Source: Acinetobacter larvae (GTDB lineage: Bacteria > Pseudomonadota > Gammaproteobacteria > Pseudomonadales > Moraxellaceae). Taken from it: DNA of 64,000 bases. Shown piece by piece: positions 60,279-64,000 of this stretch (its first letter is position 1; each line of letters opens with the position of its first letter). The stretch covers positions 806,001 to 870,000 of the forward strand of contig NZ_CP016895.1 of NCBI RefSeq assembly GCF_001704115.1. Direction: 5' to 3'. The notes below the pieces were generated by a model, which was given only the letters and a program-made list of their open reading frames with translations, searched no databases and was not told the origin of the DNA. A program made the position numbers and the translations under genes.

Positions 60279-63202
60279 TGAGTAATTGGCTATCTGATTA
60301 TACAAGTGAAGAACAAAAGTCTATTGATGCCTTAGCACAAAAAACAATCCCTAAAGAAACTAAGGAAACAGGATTTTTTAGTGGTATAGCTAAAGCGCCG
60401 TTTACGGGTGCTGCGTCGGGATTTGCAAAAGTTGCTGATGTGATAGCTACGCCGTTCGATGCACTTGGTGATCACCTTGTATATACATATCGAGATATAA
60501 CGCTTGAGAAAGGATATCTTGAGCCATATGCAGAATTTAAAAAGAATCAGGAAGCTAAGCGTAATAATTTGCTATTCGAGGGCTTGGAAGCTTTAGAGGA
60601 TAAGGAGAATACGGGTACTGGTGGCTCGATAGTCTATGGCATATCTGATTTTGCAACACGGGCAATTATGGGCTCTGCTGCTGGCGGTATGGGTGGTGCT
60701 ATAGCTGTAACTGGACTATCAGAGGGAAATCACAGCTATAAAGATTTGGTACGGAAAGGTGTTGATTCTGACACAGCATTAGGCGTTGCTGCAGTTGATG
60801 CTGGTATTGCTGGCGTATCTGCAGCCTTACCGATCGCTTGGGGGTTAAAAGGTACAGGTGGTATTGCTAAAGATGCGGCTTTGTCTGTGGGTGGTGCAAC
60901 AGGTTTGTCTGTGGGTGGTCAAGCTGCAAGCGGTGAAATACTTAAAGCAAATGACTACGACAAGCAAGCTAAGAAGTATGAAATTACAGCGGAATCATTA
61001 GCGACTGAGGTTCTTTTAAATAGCTTCATGTTTGGTGGTGCGCGCTATGCGGCTGGTCAAACGGCTCGACTTGATAAAGAAATTAATCAAGAGCGAGAAA
61101 GTTTAAGTGTAGATCAAATAGAACAGCGTGATACACAGGTTCAATCTGCTTTAGTTGTGAATGAGTTGCAAGCGGATCAAGCTGCAGCACCGGTAAAACC
61201 AAAAGACCCCATCGAGATGAATAAGCATTATGAAAATCTCGATACAGCAAGGGAGCAAATTAAAACAGGTAAGCCGGTTAGCGTGCCACATGAAGTAAAA
61301 GGCGAAGCGACAAAGCCTAAAATGACTGCAGCAAAGATCGCAAGCTATACAAATAAGCCTTGGGCAAAAAGAATCGCTATCGAAGCCGAGAAACGCGGCA
61401 TTAATCCAGCTGATGCCGTGATTATTTCACATCTTGAAACTGGTGGAACTTTTGATCCGAACATTCAACCGAAGACAAAAAGTGGCAAGATTCTGTCATC
61501 GGCAAAAGGTTTATTTCAGGCACTAGATGGTACACATAAAGCCATGGGCGGCGGCGATCGTGCTGATGGGAACAGTCAAATCAATGTCGGCTTAAACTAC
61601 TACCAGCACAATGCAAAGATTTTTAAAAACAAATTTGGTCGTGATCCGTCGGGGCTAGAAGTCTACTTCATGCACTTTTTTGGCGAAGGTGGTGGACCTG
61701 TCTTTTTAAAAGCTGGTGACAATGAAAAATTCATTGATGTGGCCACACGTTGGAGTCGTGATACTAAAAAGAAAAGTGCTAGACAGACTGCATCCGAAAT
61801 CACAAATAGCCACGGCTTTCAAAATATGACGGTTGGCCAAGTCAAAGCCAAATATCAAAAACGTTGGAATGATGTAGCTAAAAAATATGGAGGCGATGGA
61901 TCTGGCATATCAACATCATATGGCATGGATGGCAGCAGCTACGATATGTCGTACGATGTGAAATCACTTGATGATCTAATTGCATCAAATGATGCTGCTT
62001 TCGGTGTAAATCCTAATTATCCAGCTGAACTACAGCCGCGCGATCGTACCCGTGCAGCTTCACGTGAGCAAATCGAGGCCATGGCAAATGATCTCAAACC
62101 TGAGTTGCTAGGCGAGTCATATAAGCTTTCGGATGGTGCGCCGATTCTTGGTCCTGACAATGTCGTTGAATCTGGTAATGGCCGTACGCTTGCTTTACGT
62201 CGTGCATATGAAACTGGTAAGGCTGATGAGTATCGAAGCTACATTGAGCAATATGCTAGAGAAAAGGGTTGGGATATATCTGGTATTAAAAATCCTGTAC
62301 TTGTGCGGAATCGCTTAACAGATACAGATCGCGTGCAGTTTGCTAAGCTGGCCAACGAGTCAGACGTAGCACAGTTTAGTAGTTCAGAGCGTGCGAGAAG
62401 TGACGTAGATCGCTTACCCGATTCGTCGCTACTTAAGATCAACAATGACGGCTCAATCAATATTGACGGCTCAATGGACTATGTGCGCAGCTTTATAAGT
62501 AATTTACCAAAGTCTGAACAAGCAGCTGTGATGACTGCTGACGGTCGCTTATCTCAAGATGGCAAACGCCGTATCGAATCTGCTATTGCGCAACATGCAT
62601 ATGAAGATTCAAATCTAGTTAAGCGACTTTCTGAAAATTTAGACGATGAAAGTAAAAATGTTCTGAACGCAATGCTTAGAGCAGCCCCTCAGTTGTCACA
62701 GCTCAATGCTTTAGTAAAGCAGGGCGGTAGACACCAAAACACAATTGCAGCTGATCTAGCGCAAGCAGCGCAGAAACTCAGTGACATAAAAGCGAATGGT
62801 CAAACTGTTCGTGATTATTTAGATCAAGGTCAGCTCATCGATGATGGATTGAGTCCTGGTGCGAAAGAATTTCTCAGCAGCTTTGATCAAAACAAGCGTA
62901 GCGCGAAAGCTATTGGTGATGACATCCAAGCCAAGATTGATGAAATTGAAGCGATGGGCGATCCGCGCCAAGGCTCATTGTTCGGTGAAACGCCAGAGGA
63001 GCAGGCGGCATTAGAAATAATTATGCAAAACCCTGATCAAGAAATCTCTGTAAGTCGCGTTAGCCCCAATGGCGATGTCGAAGAAATCACAATGACTTTA
63101 CGTCAACGATTAGATGAGCTTGAAGCAGAAGCCAAAGAGGCTCAAGAACAAGGTATAGCGGCCGAAGCGGCAGCGAATTGCACACTAAAATTTGGAGCAT
63201 AA
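60278..63202 (+). CDS. Internal virion protein with transglycosylase and ParB/DdrB-like domains
   Basis: The 974-residue protein has Gly/Ala-rich hydrophobic segments near residues 110-220, a lysozyme-fold transglycosylase at about 360-500 (catalytic Glu near residue 387 in IISHLETGG, then GLFQALDGTH), a ParB/DdrB-like domain at about 575-700 (NVVESGNGRTLALRRAYETG, NPVLVRNRLTDTDR) and a helical tail. The transglycosylase would open the cell wall during DNA ejection; the ParB-like part is of the kind found in polyvalent phage proteins. Start overlaps the gene before (TAATG). Confidence 0.75.
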   Translation: MSNWLSDYTSEEQKSIDALAQKTIPKETKETGFFSGIAKAPFTGAASGFAKVADVIATPFDALGDHLVYTYRDITLEKGYLEPYAEFKKNQEAKRNNLLFEGLEALEDKENTGTGGSIVYGISDFATRAIMGSAAGGMGGAIAVTGLSEGNHSYKDLVRKGVDSDTALGVAAVDAGIAGVSAALPIAWGLKGTGGIAKDAALSVGGATGLSVGGQAASGEILKANDYDKQAKKYEITAESLATEVLLNSFMFGGARYAAGQTARLDKEINQERESLSVDQIEQRDTQVQSALVVNELQADQAAAPVKPKDPIEMNKHYENLDTAREQIKTGKPVSVPHEVKGEATKPKMTAAKIASYTNKPWAKRIAIEAEKRGINPADAVIISHLETGGTFDPNIQPKTKSGKILSSAKGLFQALDGTHKAMGGGDRADGNSQINVGLNYYQHNAKIFKNKFGRDPSGLEVYFMHFFGEGGGPVFLKAGDNEKFIDVATRWSRDTKKKSARQTASEITNSHGFQNMTVGQVKAKYQKRWNDVAKKYGGDGSGISTSYGMDGSSYDMSYDVKSLDDLIASNDAAFGVNPNYPAELQPRDRTRAASREQIEAMANDLKPELLGESYKLSDGAPILGPDNVVESGNGRTLALRRAYETGKADEYRSYIEQYAREKGWDISGIKNPVLVRNRLTDTDRVQFAKLANESDVAQFSSSERARSDVDRLPDSSLLKINNDGSINIDGSMDYVRSFISNLPKSEQAAVMTADGRLSQDGKRRIESAIAQHAYEDSNLVKRLSENLDDESKNVLNAMLRAAPQLSQLNALVKQGGRHQNTIAADLAQAAQKLSDIKANGQTVRDYLDQGQLIDDGLSPGAKEFLSSFDQNKRSAKAIGDDIQAKIDEIEAMGDPRQGSLFGETPEEQAALEIIMQNPDQEISVSRVSPNGDVEEITMTLRQRLDELEAEAKEAQEQGIAAEAAANCTLKFGA

Positions 63203-63206
63203 GTAA

Positions 63207-64000
63207 ATGAAACAGCAATGTATTGATGCAGTAGAACAAGCAATTGGCCGCAAGCTTCGCGTAAATGAGGCACAAGATATTGAGGCTAAAATAATTGAAG
63301 CTAAGAAAAGTCTAGCGCGTGGTGATCGAGCCAAATGGCAACAGATGACGGAGAATGAACGTTTACTAGAAGCATCCAAAATCGTTGGAATGAATGCTTT
63401 AGCAGAAGTAAAACGCAAGAATATGATCCTTGCTAACGATATTCTGACGCAAAATCGAAACCTCGAGATACTGAAAGATCAAAATCATAAGCTACCAGTA
63501 CGTGAACGTGTCGATCGCATGGTGGCGAACTATGGTGATATGTCTGGGATTCAGTCTATTGACTCAAAAGCGCATGCAATAGCATCAATTTACCGTGGTG
63601 CTCTAGTTGATCTGTATACCAATATTAAAGGCGCTATGGGTCTATATACAGACAAAGACATGGTTAATAAGGTGGTTAGGGAATTATTTAAGCAAGATAC
63701 TGGTGATGCTACAGCGAAAAAGATTGCTGAAAAAATGTCAGTGGTCTTTGAGGATATGCGTGTTCGATTCAATCGTTCTGGTGGTGATGTTGGTAAACTA
63801 GATGATTTTGGTATGCCGCAAACACATTCATCGGAAAAGCTATTAGAAGCTGGGCGTGATAAGTGGGTGGATTTTGCATTTGAGCGCATCAATCGTGAGA
63901 AATACGTCAATGAAGATGGCTCGCTCTATAGTGATCAGCAGATCAAAGATTTGCTCGAATATGCCTATCAAACTATTGTGACAAACGGTGCAAATAAGTT
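63207..64000 (+). CDS. Large phage virion protein, 3' end outside window
   Basis: From ATG 63207, 4 bases after the previous stop and behind GGAG, the frame is open to the right edge for 264 codons. The visible part is helical and charged (QDIEAKIIEAKKSLARGDRAKWQQMTENERLL, LPVRERVDRMVANYGDMSG), with no membrane segment. It probably continues as a long gp16-like virion protein or a further polyvalent protein. I recognise no catalytic motif so far. Confidence 0.7.
   Translation, partial: MKQQCIDAVEQAIGRKLRVNEAQDIEAKIIEAKKSLARGDRAKWQQMTENERLLEASKIVGMNALAEVKRKNMILANDILTQNRNLEILKDQNHKLPVRERVDRMVANYGDMSGIQSIDSKAHAIASIYRGALVDLYTNIKGAMGLYTDKDMVNKVVRELFKQDTGDATAKKIAEKMSVVFEDMRVRFNRSGGDVGKLDDFGMPQTHSSEKLLEAGRDKWVDFAFERINREKYVNEDGSLYSDQQIKDLLEYAYQTIVTNGANK

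Larger units (their letters stand above)
40148..64000. mobile_element. Podovirus-type prophage, left part (right end outside window)
   Basis: Everything right of the tRNA-Arg is phage-like: excisionase-like gene, RecT and RecE-like recombination pair, repressor and Cro-like genes, O- and P-like replication genes, and a T7/BPP-1-like virion operon (portal, scaffold, capsid, tail tubular A/B, internal virion proteins). The left boundary is taken at the end of the tRNA. No integrase, terminase, tail fibre or lysis gene is seen, so at least these should lie beyond the right edge if the prophage is complete. No clearly broken gene was found in the visible part. Confidence 0.9.

Overview
The window looks like a chromosomal segment of an Acinetobacter-type gammaproteobacterium. 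This is inferred from the AT-rich base composition, from the set of housekeeping genes (metH, nfuA, dadA with an Lrp-type regulator, rlpA, mltB, rodA, queF), and from an IS5-family element and a prophage of kinds common in that genus. No 16S gene or other species-level marker is present.

Positions 1 to about 39,900 are host chromosome. First come two overlapping GNAT acetyltransferases, a PhnA/YjdM zinc-ribbon protein, an NTF2-like protein, an SbmA/BacA-type peptide transporter and PnuC. Next are cobalamin-dependent methionine synthase (metH), a PiT phosphate transporter behind a textbook Pho box, an unassigned 505-residue protein, a rhomboid protease, NfuA, and a TonB-dependent receptor behind a perfect 7-1-7 Fur-type palindrome. 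These are followed by a POT-family peptide transporter, an M24 aminopeptidase P, and divergent dadA and Lrp regulator. From 23.3 to 31.8 kb lies a set of genes that reads like an uncharacterised biosynthesis and export locus. It holds a leftward, translationally coupled operon (HAD phosphatase, alpha/beta hydrolase, two half-size DMT/SMR transporter subunits), a MipA/OmpV outer-membrane protein, and a rightward operon (class III aminotransferase, FemAB/CelD-like N-acyltransferase, arginase-superfamily protein). A cell-wall block follows (rlpA, mltB, rodA), then an intact 855-bp IS5-family element with a CTAG target duplication, then a conserved unknown gene, queF and an ABC-2 exporter.

From a tRNA-Arg(CCG) at 40,072-40,147 to the right edge is a podovirus-type prophage, cut off by the window. 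The left arm runs leftward: excisionase-like gene, RecT with a long repetitive tail, and RecE/YqaJ-like exonuclease. An immunity region follows, with a small CI-like repressor facing a YdaS/Cro-like gene. Two arrays of the operator TACA-N4-TGTA serve the two control regions. The rightward early arm has zinc-ribbon proteins, an O-like replication initiator with iteron-like repeats inside the gene (a candidate origin), a P-like helicase loader, a DUF1064 nuclease-like protein and a possible late regulator. The structural operon is a T7/BPP-1-like set: portal, Bbp19-like, scaffold, capsid, tail tubular A and B, a GNAT enzyme, and internal virion proteins including a transglycosylase joined to a ParB/DdrB-like domain. 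Several strong intrinsic terminators lie inside this late operon, two of them hiding the ribosome-binding site of the next gene, which suggests antitermination. Integrase, terminase and lysis genes are not seen and would have to lie beyond position 64,000.

The points most worth following up are the 24.7-31.8 kb enzyme and transporter locus, the two-site repressor operator system, the candidate origin inside the O gene, the modular RecT tail, the transglycosylase-ParB fusion, and terminators placed over ribosome-binding sites.
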